64,000 nt of DNA from positions 682,001-746,000 of the forward strand of contig NW_017264194.1 of NCBI RefSeq assembly GCF_001619985.1. The letters run 5' to 3'. The DNA comes from Xylona heveae TC161 (taxonomy: Eukaryota > Ascomycota > Xylonomycetes > Xylonales > Xylonaceae). The translations under genes and the position numbers were made by a program. Positions 10,991-22,082 of this stretch are shown piece by piece (position 1 is the first letter of the stretch; every line of letters begins with the position of its first letter). Under the pieces are notes generated by a model. It saw only the letters and a list, made by a program, of their open reading frames with translations. It was not told the DNA's origin and searched no databases.

Positions 10991-12300
10991 TTATTTGCCG
11001 ACGTTGGTGTAGCGGAGGTAACTATTTTGTCCAGATTAGCCATTGAAACATATGTCAAGCCACAAGACAGGAAAGAGGAGGGTATCAGGGAGCGTCCTCG
11101 AGGAGAAACAGAAGTGGATTCAATGGAAACTTACGGCTTGAGCTCGCGGACCTCGCCGAACTTGGCCTTGGCGTCAGCGTTGGACACGCTGGGGGGAATG
11201 ATAACGTCGTCGCCGGGGCTGTTGATGAATTGTTAGCCTATTTTCATTATTGAGGAGGAAATGGGAATCTCCAAGCCTTATAACGGCGGGTATTCCTTCC
11301 ACCTCGGCGGCGAGCAAAGTGCCACAAGACCGGTGCAGAATGGGTCTAACTTACAGCCAGTCAATAGGGGTAACAACACCCTCCTTGTCGCCAGTCTGGA
11401 GCGAGTCAATGACACGGAGAACCTCGGCGGAGTTACGGCCGGTCGAGGCAGGATAGGTCATGGTCAGACGAATCTTCTTGGAGGGGTCAATGACGAAAAC
11501 AGAGCGGATAGTCAAGGGCAGAGGGTTGGCGGCCAAGTTCTCAATGTCCTGCTGGGTGATCATGTCGTAGAGGAAAGAGACGGAGCGGTCGGCGTCGGCG
11601 ATGATGGGGAAGTCAAGGTTCGAGCCGGTCACTTCGTCAATGTCCTTTTGCCAGGTCTCGTGGGAGCCGAGGTCGTCGGCAGACTGCACTCGGAGGTCAG
11701 CAATTCTGACGCCGGAAAGGGAATTGAATGGTTCAGGGATGGAAAATGCGAGAGGAGATGATTAAGAGAGCAGCGTAGAAGGCGGAAAGAGACGTACAAG
11801 ACCAATGAGCTTAACATTGCGCTCCGTGAACTCGTCGGCGAGCTTGGCAAAGGCGCCAAGCTCAGTGGTGCACACGGGAGTAAAGTCCTTGGGGTGGGAG
11901 AAGAGGACCGCCCACTTGTCGCCGATGAACTCGTGGAAGTCAATCTGGCCCTTGGTGGTGGTGGCCTTGAAGTTGGGCGCTGTCGTGTGAATTCCAGATT
12001 AGCACCGGCCCTTCAATGATATCATAATTTTATATGAAGCTATATGGTGGGATTTGTGGGAAAGTCTTCGGTTTCAAAGTGCTCTCAGGGTTATAAAAAC
12101 TCAACTGAGGAAGCTGGAATAATATAATGTCAACAGGAATACTCACCGGTGGAGCCAAGGCGGAGACGGGGCTGCTCCTTGGGAATTGAGGCCAGACCAC
12201 GGTAGAAAGTCTGTGCGACTTGAGGACGAGCGAAGAAGGTGCTGGGACGCACAGCGGGGCGGAAAGATGCCACGAAGGCAGCGGCAAACTTGCTGGCCAT
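10991..12300 (-). CDS. PRX1: 1-Cys peroxiredoxin, probably mitochondrial
   Basis: Thiol peroxidase that reduces hydrogen peroxide and alkyl hydroperoxides; the yeast homologue Prx1 works in mitochondria with thioredoxin and glutathione. Five exons, 12300-12147, 11979-11798, 11683-11355, 11218-11135 and 11021-10991, give 259 residues, nearly the length of yeast Prx1 (261). [14 protein letters not shown] holds the peroxidatic Cys88 with its Pro/Thr partners; [10 protein letters not shown] and [12 protein letters not shown] are Prx6-subfamily blocks, the latter joined only after splicing. No resolving Cys in the 2-Cys position is seen. The N-terminus is rich in Ala, Arg, Ser and Phe with no acidic residue up to about residue 40, which suggests a mitochondrial presequence. 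The last exon is only 31 nt. Confidence 0.95.
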
Positions 12301-13782
12301 CTTGATGTCGGGGTATCGAAATCAATTGAGGCTGATACAAGTAGAAGATTGACGAGATGGTAATAGAATAATGTACGACTTGAAGCTTCAAGGTGTTTCC
12401 CGATAACAAAGCAATGATAGTGAACGGATGACGTAAGCAGCTATGACGTGCTAAACCAATCAAGATGATCTCAGGCATTCAAACTTCGCAGGGTAATGCA
12501 TAGTATCCCTGTATTGTTTACCTCTGATTCATTGCGATCGATGCAGCAGTTCAACTTCTCACGGTTATTCATTGATACAGGAAGTTTGTGATGATTTATT
12601 TGAGGAATTTTCCTATGATATGATGCTCTCAATGAGGAACAGCTATTCCATGCGTTTTCATCAGAATCGAACATTTTTAACTGTTTACCAGCGCAACAGC
12701 GTCATCGAACGAGTTTTGTACTGACATATTCAACATTTTAACCTATAGGATAGCAAAGATATGACGCCAATTGCTTAGGCTCAGAAAATAAAGTCCTATA
12801 GGTCTCGCCCCGGGATTTCCTGTTTTAACCACAGAGCACATGTTCAAGGCAATCTGGTTTATATATGGCAGAGGGATTCAGATCATCTTGATGAAAGCCA
12901 AATGAGAGGCCGTCTGGGAAAAGAGGCGCTTGAGACAAAGATTTTCAATACGTCGGACTTATGATACATAAGAATATTCGACGTCTCGCATTCGGGCTCA
13001 ATCCGTTTTTAAGAAGCGTCCTAGGTTCCCGGGGCAGCTGGATCTGAAACCTTCAATTTATACAGCGGTCGAGAAGTATAAAGGCGGAAGACAGATGATA
13101 AAATTTTCTGTTTTTTATTATTCTCTTTTTTTTGGGATTTAGCACTTGTGGCAAGCCCCTTTTTGCAAATTATGACGGAGTGCTTTCAGGCAAGCGTCTC
13201 ACGAAATCATGACTGATTTACTGGTTTGGTAGGCTGCAATTGCGGCCTCCAACACTGCATAGTCGCACAGATATCATCTCTCATCAAATCATTATTTGTC
13301 CAATTCATGCCCTTATTTCCCACTGTGCTTTTTGCATCTCTTTGTTTATGCAAATTTCTGCTTTTCGTAGAGCTGTGCATGACCATTTATTGTTCGTTTT
13401 TGCTCGCAGATGCCTGTTTGCTTTTACTCGTCTGTTCCTTCCTATCCTTATCTCTTTCCCTTCAGCATCGCACGAACTGTTCGTCGAACCACGAAACCTA
13501 TTCTTTCCCCGTTAGCCCACAATGGCGTTCACATTTCCTCTTCACTTGGACCAATATGTCTGGGCGCTCCCAATTAGGTCATGTTTCTTCGTTGCCCACG
13601 ATGAGAACAATTGGACGAAGCCTGCCGACTTCCCACAACACTCATCTCTCCTTCCCTCCAGCTTTCCCTTCCTCAAGCATCATACCCCAAACGCCGTGCT
13701 TCTCAAATCGTATACTCCTTCCGTACATTTGCCTTCCTTCTTTCTCATTACATCAAATCTTTTCAATAATTTTTAGACAACA
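12301..13782. promoter_or_regulatory. Divergent promoter region, 1.48 kb
   Basis: Separates PRX1 (-) from the disordered-protein gene (+). The last 350 bases before 13783 are strongly pyrimidine-rich on the plus strand, typical of a fungal promoter/leader. An open frame at 13226-13930 overlaps the next gene in another frame and is probably chance. Confidence 0.5.
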
Positions 13783-15567
13783 ATGTCGAATCCAAACCCT
13801 GGTGGAGCGCCGGGGATTGAACAGCCTTCTCCCTCCCGCAGAGGAAAGGACATCCAACCTCCGAGCCGCAGCTCGAGTCTCCGCTTTTCCGCAGGGTCGG
13901 CGGGGTCTCCTGGTAAACCAAAGCCGTTGATGCCGAATTCTGCTGATACGCATGAACACGTTGAAGATCAAACTCAGATTGCTACCTCGCACGCGAGGGA
14001 GCCTCCTATTATTGACTCGGAGACTAATGCTGATACCTCCGCTCTGGACGAGTTTCTGCATCAGTCTTCCCAGACCGCGGCCCTGAAGAAGAAAATTCAT
14101 GAAGAGAAGCAGGCCATTGCCGAGCAGCTCGCAGCTCGATTCTCTCGAACTTCTCTTGATAACGACGCCAGCGGTCCCTCCACTGAGAACAAAGATGTCA
14201 CAAAGAGAGTAGTTGACCCAGAGCATGCTCATCATGAATTGCCCTTCAGCATTGAAGCTGAAGCGGCAGATGCTGCATCAAGCCTGCTCGCTCTTGCGCA
14301 TGCTAGACCTCAAACTCCTGAAGACACTCTTCATCCTGACCAAGATGCAGTCATACGCTGGTCTCGCCCCGGAGCTCACCATGCCGAGCGCGACGATGAT
14401 CTAGCCATCAATGCCGAAAACGAGGATGAAGATGAGTTTGGGCCATTGTCCTCAACCCACGCTCACACTTCCCCAGCTGCGCGTTTATTGAAGCGTACCG
14501 AATCAGGGCGCAATCGTCGTGACGGACGGTATTTTCCTTCGCCGATTCCCAGACGCCATAACCCGGCTCCTTCGACCGCCTCGAGTGTTTACCCTCCAGT
14601 CTTCAACAGGACCGAAGTCGCGCCGATCTTTGCATACCTCGATCATCCTTCTGGAAATAACCTCGCCGGTGAACTCAGCAGTGCCAATCTCCAAGGCCTC
14701 GCTGTTCTCGCAGAAGACCCAGACCCCATCGGCTCTCATGAGACGCTTGGAGGCCCTAGAGACTCAGATACCTCAAGCAGCTTCCACGGCACGTCTGGCA
14801 ATTTGGATCCAGCGTATGAGCTGCAACCCTCGAATCCTTTTATCGATGCTGCTCCCGGCTTGGATCCCTTTCAAGGTTCTCTTCAGAATACCACGAGCGG
14901 AAACCTGTTCACCGCGTACCGGGCCGCCCAGGCTGAAGGACGCGTTGTGGGTGAACTCACTTCTGAGACTGAATCTCAATCCCCATCTGACGCCAATTCT
15001 GCTCACTCCAGTCAGATTCATCATGAATCTCAAGACCTAGTCAATTTTCCCCATGCCGCTTTGGCCGTCCAGGCCTTTCCCGCGCCTGACTCCGACCTGG
15101 AGCCCTTCCCCGCTTTTGAAGATGAGGAGCCCCAGCCTTCCCTTCCCCCACTCAATCCCGTCTCACCTCTCATTGATCCTCTGCAGATGCACCCCGTCAC
15201 TCCTGAAGATCTTGAGCACCTCCCTGCGTCATACTGGGAATCCATTGCTCGTGAGGCCCAAGAGGACCTTGACAAAGAAGCAGCGGAGAAGCAGGAGGAC
15301 GAAGAAATAGAACCCACTACTGCAGAGCCCGGCGGCGCGTTCAAGAAGTCAGGAAATCCTGGCAAGAAAGGCCTCAGGAAGCGTGTCACCTTTAAGGAGG
15401 ACGAGCTACGCGAATATGCGAGCCGCAGGAATAAGAAGGGAAACCTCTTTGAGGAGCTCAAAGTCTGGGTCAATCGCCAGATTATGAAAGCCAAGACTCG
15501 AAAGTCGTGGACCGGTCTGGTGAGCTCCAAGCGCGCGAGAAGAAACATTGCGTTTAATGAGTTTTGA
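13783..15567 (+). CDS. Conserved-looking disordered protein, unknown function
   Basis: Single-exon frame of 594 residues. Most of it is rich in Ser, Pro, Ala, Glu and Asp and looks disordered. Features visible: a helical KKKIHEEKQAIAEQLAAR segment near residues 105-122, several acidic patches (NEDEDEFGP), and a basic C-terminal block containing RKRVTFKEDELREYASR and a Lys/Arg-rich tail to the stop, which could be a nuclear signal or nucleic-acid contact. No enzyme or known domain is recognisable. The ATG follows a pyrimidine-rich leader and the frame has no internal break. A regulatory or scaffold role is possible but unproven. Confidence 0.8.
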   Translation: MSNPNPGGAPGIEQPSPSRRGKDIQPPSRSSSLRFSAGSAGSPGKPKPLMPNSADTHEHVEDQTQIATSHAREPPIIDSETNADTSALDEFLHQSSQTAALKKKIHEEKQAIAEQLAARFSRTSLDNDASGPSTENKDVTKRVVDPEHAHHELPFSIEAEAADAASSLLALAHARPQTPEDTLHPDQDAVIRWSRPGAHHAERDDDLAINAENEDEDEFGPLSSTHAHTSPAARLLKRTESGRNRRDGRYFPSPIPRRHNPAPSTASSVYPPVFNRTEVAPIFAYLDHPSGNNLAGELSSANLQGLAVLAEDPDPIGSHETLGGPRDSDTSSSFHGTSGNLDPAYELQPSNPFIDAAPGLDPFQGSLQNTTSGNLFTAYRAAQAEGRVVGELTSETESQSPSDANSAHSSQIHHESQDLVNFPHAALAVQAFPAPDSDLEPFPAFEDEEPQPSLPPLNPVSPLIDPLQMHPVTPEDLEHLPASYWESIAREAQEDLDKEAAEKQEDEEIEPTTAEPGGAFKKSGNPGKKGLRKRVTFKEDELREYASRRNKKGNLFEELKVWVNRQIMKAKTRKSWTGLVSSKRARRNIAFNEF

Positions 15568-16815
15568 ATGTCGACGACTGTGGAAGCTGAGTGAGAAGGT
15601 GATGGATGACGATACGACAAGAATTTGACGACGGGGAGAAGTGAAGATACAGTCAGAAGAAAGAATTTGTTGATGAGGGAGCGATTATCCGACGTTGAGG
15701 GGATGTTGAGGGGATGTTGAGGAGATGCTGATGATGAAGTGGTTGAGATGAGAATCAAAGGCAACCTTTGACAAGTTGTTGAAGACACATTTCAAGGAGA
15801 TGTGAAGGTGCTTTGAGAGTGAAAAGTGGTGTGAAGGTGGTTTGAGACTCCACAGAGATTTGAAAGTCATTCGAGACAGTTCGAAGCACGGTCTTTGCAT
15901 GTTGATCATTCAAAAAACCGGGCAGATCTGATTATCGCTGATGGATCACGGGATTCTAGATGAATCTCGACTGTTGGCTAGGTGCCCTGACAGCTCCATA
16001 CGATTTGGAAACATTCTTTTTCATCTCACATTTGTATCTGGGATGGGACTACGAAAGCGAAACAACACTTGAGGTCTGGAAAGAAAAGCGCTTTGTTTTT
16101 CATGCTTTATGTTTATTGCTCGAAGGCTCTCTACTTCTCTGCGAGTTGCGCAATTTGTGCCGTTTTCCCTTTTTTTCTCTTTGCTTTTTTACTGATACGT
16201 TGCTCTTTGTATGTTGCTCGTACATACCGCATTGCCGCAGTAACTTACTTTGAGCCGTCGTTGCAATACCGCTTAGTTTCGAGGAATAAATTTGCTTTTT
16301 ACAATTTCCACGGCTCAATGTTCTATGAAGTGATAGAATTACGAATAAATCGAACAGTCGTTGAAATCTCATCAAAAATCACGCCTCTACGTCGTTGGAG
16401 CTGCTCGACTACGCCATGCAGAACCCTTGATTTGACCAGGATATGTTTGTCCATACGGCAAATACGAGTAGGAAGCTGAGAAGCGGAAAGAAGAAAAGAT
16501 AGAAGTCGATGGAATTGTGAAATGTTACCCTAAAAATAGTATAAAACAGGAGATGAAGACTACCATTTTTTAAAAGAGAACCTGAGGTGACGCCGTAGTG
16601 AGATTCACCAGAGTAATAAAAAAAACCAGATCTCACTTGAGAAATAGAGAAAGAGAAAGGCCTAATGAAAAGGGGAAAGAAAAGAATGGCAAAGGAAAAG
16701 TTGGAAAAATACACAGTCGGGAAGATGAGAATGAACCGCTCGAGAAAAAGAAATGGTTGAAAAAAAGGGACGATGAAAATGATGATGAAAAGGCAGTGAG
16801 AGACCAATTTCACCT
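15568..16815. other. Convergent intergenic region, 1.25 kb
   Basis: Lies between the ends of the disordered-protein gene (+) and POB3 (-). Contains a short tandem repeat (15694-15730) and long A/T- and purine-rich stretches. No gene seen; frames here lack protein-like composition. Confidence 0.5.
15694..15730. repeat. Short tandem repeat, GATGTTGAGGG-like unit
   Basis: About three imperfect copies of an 11-base unit (GTTGAGGGGAT) in a row, followed by a degenerate GATGCTGATGATGAAG run. Probably a simple minisatellite in the 3' region. Confidence 0.75.
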
Positions 16816-18974
16816 TCACCTGTCAGTCTTGCTCTTCTTCTTTGGTCGCGCTGTTTCTTCTTCTTCCTCTTCGGCATCAGAGGCGTCCTCGGCATCGTCC
16901 ATCTCGGCATCACTTCCGCTGCCGCTACTTTCATGGGCAGAGTCGTATTCTTCCGCAACGTCAGACTCGGAGGAGGCGTGGAAGTCTTCGTCGACACTCT
17001 CCTCGTCTTCGTCGGCGCTGCCACGGTCGGCGCGGGCACCAACGACGTCTTCGTCGCTGGAGAGCATGTCTTCTTCCTTGAGAGCAGCTGCGATGAGTGC
17101 ACTCGACTGTAGATGAATTTGTGTTAGCAGGCTGATATTTGCAGATTATAACAGAGAAAAAAGGGGAAAGAACATACGTCATCGGCCATTTCATTCTTTG
17201 TTCGTAGACCCTTGGCCTTGAAAAATTCCTCGAGAGGTTGCTGCTCCTCACTGTAGAAGGGGGGAAGGATGTTAGTCCTGAGAAAGGAATATGTGGGCAA
17301 TTCGAGGAGGCAGGAATCACATACCGATTGATGTTGCTGAACTGGTGCTCACCAGCGCCGCCCTTGAGGGTGACGGTGATGTCGAATGTGCGACTGGCGG
17401 AGATGGCACCGCCGACACGGGACATGGTGATGCTGGCAATGTTCTCAAAAGAAATGTACGTTGCTGGCTTAGGGACGAACATGAAACTCTTGTCAAGACA
17501 GAACAGGTGTCCTTCGTTGGCCTTGATCGAGCACTTGACTCCAGATTGCTGGTGGTGGCTGAAGAGAGGGTCAGCATGGATTTAGTTTGCGAAGAGCAAA
17601 AGCACTTGAACGCACCTGACAAAGTCCTTGGAAGGTGTGACGACCTTCTTGCCGGACAAGCCGCGGAAGACTTGGGCGATGACCGCATGGATGGGACTCT
17701 CGTAGTGCGGCTGAAGCTTGCCGCTGTAATTTTTTTCGAGCAGCTCCCTTGTGAAAGAAGTCAGAAAATTTGTATTTTAGACGAAATCGAAGGCCGCGAA
17801 ACTCACTCGGTCATGTTCAGGTCGATAGTAACCTCCTCCTCACGCTTGAACTGCATGACAAGGAAGGGATATCTCGTCTGACCTTGTCGCAGGGGCGGAT
17901 CCAGGCCAATGGTAATAAGGGTGTGGAGATCGTCGGGCTTCGGGAGAAGGAGGAACTTTTTGATGTTTTCGTATTGGATCTTGTAGTCGTATGTCTTTCC
18001 ACGGAGACGGAACGAGTTTTCGTACATGTCAATATCGAAACGTCCTCTATAAAAACATTTATCGCATCAGTATTCGGTCCAAATTCAAGGATTGGCTCGT
18101 TCAAAACTGACCTGGGTGTGAGATGGAGAACATCCAAGAAAGTGGCAAAGGTATCACCAGCAACCTCGCCAATCTCGGCCTTCTCCATCAAAGTATCGTA
18201 GAAGAGATTTGCGGCATTCTGCTCTTCCTCTTCCTCTTCACCAGCAACCTCGCCATCTTCACCGTCCTTCTCCTTCTTTGTCATTGTCGTGCCGGGGATA
18301 TAGAATCGCATCTCTACCAACTCGTCGACGCCTGCGCCAGCCTTACTGCCCCGCCCTCGGGCGCCTCCCAAGTGGCCATTCGTACCGGAGTCGGAAGGAT
18401 TCGAGAATTCGACCGCCACCTCATTCTTGCCAGCTAAATTAGTGTTGGAGATTTCCGAGTAGGGAATCTCAAAAGCAGGACGGTTCTGAACGTTGAATGT
18501 CAATTCGGCCTTGCCGAATTCTCCCTTGCCCCAATTCCATCCACGTAGGGCATGCTCCTTATTTTCGAGATTGACACTGTACCAGTGTTTGAATGTCTTG
18601 CTCAGCCGCTCAAAGTCCTACAAAGGTTTCCCTTTATGTGAGTCTTAATGCGGCGCAAAGAAACTATACAAGTGTTCGGGCACTCACCTCTTGCTGAAAA
18701 CCGTCAAGCTGAATGACACCTGCTGTTCGAGACAGCACTTTAAGCTCATATCCTCTGGCCGCGCGACTCCACTGGGCCGAGCCGATGTTGCTTGCATCAA
18801 GCGTAAAAGTATCGCCGCCACCAGAGGGCCTCCAGCCCATGCCGGCGTCGTTGAACCGACATTTGCCGGCCTGCTTGGAGAGATCCAGGTAGATTGCTTC
18901 AAAGCTCTCCCTGTGAAAGACATTACATTAATAAGGCGATTGCTGCAGTATGTGATCTGAAAAAATACTCACAT
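16816..18974 (-). CDS. POB3: FACT histone chaperone subunit Pob3 (SSRP1 family)
   Basis: With Spt16 forms FACT, which handles H2A-H2B during transcription and replication. Eight exons: 18974-18973, 18910-18688, 18617-18112, 18046-17807, 17747-17616, 17558-17325, 17250-17178 and 17106-16816; total 566 residues with closed phases. ESFEAIYLDLSKQAGKCRF is the N-terminal dimerisation/PH-like domain; RGWNWGKGEFG and RPAFEIPYSEISNTNLAGKNEV belong to the SSRC PH domains; YPFLVMQFKREEE and FKAKGLRTKNEM are further hallmarks. The tail (last 85 residues) is highly acidic and ends KKKSKTDR; no HMG box, as expected in fungi, where Nhp6 supplies it. The start codon is divided by intron 18972-18911: AT lies in exon 1 and G in exon 2. 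No other in-frame ATG was seen immediately upstream. Confidence 0.95.
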
Positions 18975-19672
18975 TATGAAAGAGTGGCGGAGTGAGTTGA
19001 AGGTGAGAGCAAGATGTTCAGGAACTGGATGAAGGACAAGCTCTTGAATGTTCCTAGTTGGGTAATCAATCCATTTGCGCGTAAGAGACACGGTCCTCCA
19101 ATAAGACCATTTGCGCAACGCGTCGCGTTCAGTCACGTGAAGGTCATCTCACATAGAATCAATAGAGATACGGAGTACCAATATAATTTCACCTGAATCA
19201 AAAATAATCTTATCTTGCCTCTCAAATACTATATAATTAGAATCTCATTGTCATAATTCAGTTCTTTGACTTTAGAGGACATTGATAGACATAAATGGGC
19301 TGTGTTGCCGGCCGCTTAGTCATCCATTCCTTCATGGTGCGCGACTGCGACAACAACAATATGACTTCACACGCATCACAATAGAGCTCGAACATCAATA
19401 AACGCCTATTGTTGGAAGGAGATATATTGGAAATTCTTCAATGATCTCAATTACAAGATAAAGCTCATTCTGAAGATTTATCCATCCTCTTGCCCTCTCA
19501 TAGGCACTTCTCCTTCACAACCAACCGACCTCAGCCTCGCCGTCTGAAGCTCTCAGCCTTGCAGCTACTGAGCTACTAGCTAGAGCCCCTGACCTCACCA
19601 ACTCCTCTTCAACCTCTCCGCAACACATAAATCCTCATCAAACTCCATTGAATCCTATAACCTAATCGCATC
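18975..19672. promoter_or_regulatory. Divergent promoter region between POB3 and THO1-like gene
   Basis: About 700 bp holding both promoters and the POB3 leader. No gene or repeat seen. Confidence 0.55.
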
Positions 19673-20605
19673 ATGACCGACTACGCCAAACTCAAGGTCG
19701 ACGAGCTGCGCTCGCTCCTCAAAGAGCGCTCTCTCGCCCACAACGGCAACAAGGCTGAGCTCGTTGCGCGTCTCAAGGAAAGCGACACCACTGCCACCGG
19801 CGCGACCTCGAACGAACCATCTACAACAGCCGCGGCCGCGTCAGGACTTGCGCCTCCTCCCGAGGACGAAATCGACTGGGAAGACGACGCCGGCGGCGCA
19901 GATACTGCTTCGAAGCCCGCAACCAGCGAACCTGCCGCTGCGGCCGTCGCAGCTGGAGGCGTCGGCACCGTAGCCAATCCCACAGCTGTACCCAACCAAC
20001 AAGTCGACATTGACCCGTCAACGACACACGACTTGACAGTCAAATCGCCCGGCGAACCCAAGCCGGAGGTTACATCTCCCACCCAGCAACCCACTGCCGA
20101 TGCGGGCAAGCCTGAATCCGCCGAACAACCCAGCGCTGAACCTACTGAAACGCCCGCCGCCCCGGCAGTCGATTTCACTACCGGCCTCGCCAAGACAGAC
20201 TTGGAAGCCGAGCTGGAAAAGCGGAAGAAGCGAGCTAGTCGGTTCGGCATCCAAGAGAGCGACGAAGACGCGCTGAAAGCAATAGAGCGAGCGAAGCGCT
20301 TTGGCACAGGCACCGCGGACGAGCACGCTGTCAAGGGCCTCGATGAGGCGCTCCCCGAGCGAAGAGGCAGGAAGCGCAGTCACGAAGGTGGTGACCTTGA
20401 GCAGCGCGGCGGCCGCAAGCGACGCGGTCGTGGAGGCCGCGCCGGCGGTGGTGGTGGTTCTGGCGGAAGAAGGAACGGAACTGGAGCTGGACCTGGCGCT
20501 GGCGCTGGCGCTGGCGCTGGGCCAAAGGCGGGACCGAAGATTTCAGAAGAAGATAGGAAGAGGGCAGAAGAGCGGAAGAAGAGATTTGCCACGACGACAG
20601 CTTAG
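19673..20605 (+). CDS. THO1: SAP-domain RNA-binding protein, THO1/SARNP-like
   Basis: Relatives (yeast Tho1, human SARNP/CIP29) bind nascent RNA and help mRNP assembly and export with TREX. Single exon, 310 residues. A SAP motif fills residues 5-39 (LKVDELRSLLKERSL then NGNKAELVARL). A long Ala/Pro/Thr linker includes an acidic DEIDWEDDAGG patch. The C-terminal half has repeated short ERAKRFG and KKRASRFG motifs, the hallmark of Tho1/SARNP proteins, then an RGGRKRRGRGGR-type basic region, a Gly/Ala repeat (codons near 20485-20520) and a final EERKKRF motif. Order and length agree with fungal Tho1 proteins. Divergent to POB3. Confidence 0.88.
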   Translation: MTDYAKLKVDELRSLLKERSLAHNGNKAELVARLKESDTTATGATSNEPSTTAAAASGLAPPPEDEIDWEDDAGGADTASKPATSEPAAAAVAAGGVGTVANPTAVPNQQVDIDPSTTHDLTVKSPGEPKPEVTSPTQQPTADAGKPESAEQPSAEPTETPAAPAVDFTTGLAKTDLEAELEKRKKRASRFGIQESDEDALKAIERAKRFGTGTADEHAVKGLDEALPERRGRKRSHEGGDLEQRGGRKRRGRGGRAGGGGGSGGRRNGTGAGPGAGAGAGAGPKAGPKISEEDRKRAEERKKRFATTTA

Positions 20606-20720
20606 GTTCCTTGGTCCTTTTTTTCCCCCTCCCTTCTCTTTCCTGTCAATTTTCAAATCTCTGTCTTTCTCTTCCCCGTCAATTTACAAATCTCTGTTTA
20701 TCTCTTCTCCATCAATTTCC

Positions 20721-20723
<3 letters not shown>

Positions 20724-20756
<33 letters not shown>
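20724..20756. repeat. (CT)n microsatellite
   Basis: About sixteen uninterrupted CT dinucleotides, just downstream of the THO1-like stop codon, probably inside the 3' UTR. Confidence 0.95.
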
Positions 20757-20760
<4 letters not shown>

Positions 20761-20973
20761 CGCCTCTCACTTTCTACTGTCCCATTTTGTTGTTGTTGTT
20801 TTTTTTTCCCATGGATTTCTCTGATCCTTCACGATCCACATCTTCTTGTCTTTCTGTACTCCTTATCTCTCTTTTCTTCTGCTCCCGACCCAGATCACTT
20901 TTTGACTACTCCATATCTCGCAAGAGGCCCACTTTAAGCTCCAAAACATGATACTCTCGAGTAAAGTAGTAGT

Positions 20974-21001
20974 AGAAGAAGAAGAAGAAGAAGAAGAAGA
21001 A
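20974..21001. repeat. (GAA)n microsatellite
   Basis: About nine GAA units, preceded by a short TAG run. Confidence 0.95.
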
Positions 21002-22082
21002 AGGCCGTCAGAATACTAGTTCCAGTCTCAGGAAATTTTTTGGATTCGGGAATACACAAAGTATTTCTCCTTTCTCCCTGGATATCTGGATCGACACACT
21101 TGAATTGTACTACACACCCCCATGGCCCGGCCCTGGATTAAACCAACGAAGTGTCATTCGGGTTACTTATTCACCGTAATCCCTCCCAGCGTTGTCAAAC
21201 CAACAAAAAAGGGGGGGGGGGAAGGAAAAGGAAAAGCTGTATTCAATATTCTTATGTTCATACTATATTCAATCAATCCAATTGATCTTTCATATTTCAA
21301 AATCATCCATATATTAGAGTGGATGTGGTTGAGGGGAAAATCAATCTGCTTCAACAAAGACGACATGTGCGTTAAATTATTCCGTCAAAAAGTCATAAAT
21401 TTAGCTTCGATCTTTCAGAGGAAAAGAAACTGAGAACTATCAAGCGAATTTTCACATGCTCAGAGAGAACCCTCAATTTAGGTTTCCAATCTACTATATG
21501 AATTCATTATCACTGGTATATATATTTCCAAGTATCCGCCGTAAAGGGGATCAGGGGGGACAGAAAAAGAAGAAAAAAATAGAAAAAATAACATGGTCCA
21601 GCATGCTGAAGCTCCATTTGACAACGTCACAACGTCAATATTGTTGTTGCTCATGGGCTGTATTACTATCCGCCATTAATAGTTCCCGTCCGGCGTGTCC
21701 AAGAAATATTCAATTTCTTATATTGGAAAGAAGGTATATCCGAGAAAAGGCACAAAAAGCCTGGAAGACAAAAAATAAACAATAGAAGAAGAAGAGAAAG
21801 GGGAAAAAACGGAGAGAGAAGAAGGAACAAAACAAATCGCTTGCAATGCTGTCGTGAGATTCCCAAAATCTAATAATGGTGTCGTAATCGTAATCGTAAA
21901 ATTTGAATCCAGATTCGTAAAAGTGATCTTGTGCCTTGGCGCGACTTGCAACCAAAATCACAACTGCTGCCGCAGAGAATAGCTGCCAGAAAGGGATATC
22001 GTTGAATTTTCGTATGTTCGATTCGTATCGGTTCGGAATTTGTACAAATGTATTATCGAGTTTGGACTCTAAAAGGACGTAA

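Larger units (their letters stand above)
20606..22082. other. Convergent intergenic region, 1.48 kb, with microsatellites
   Basis: 3' regions of the THO1-like gene (+) and the methyltransferase-tailed gene (-). Contains a CT run, a TGT run near 20789, a GAA run and a G-tract near 21210. No gene seen. Confidence 0.55.

Noticed and set aside
13226-13930. 234-codon plus-strand frame before the disordered-protein gene
   Set aside because: Ser/Phe/Cys/Leu-rich composition from pyrimidine-rich leader DNA and out of frame with the real gene.
16598-17116. 172-codon plus-strand frame over the POB3 end
   Set aside because: Ser-rich shadow of the acidic POB3 tail.
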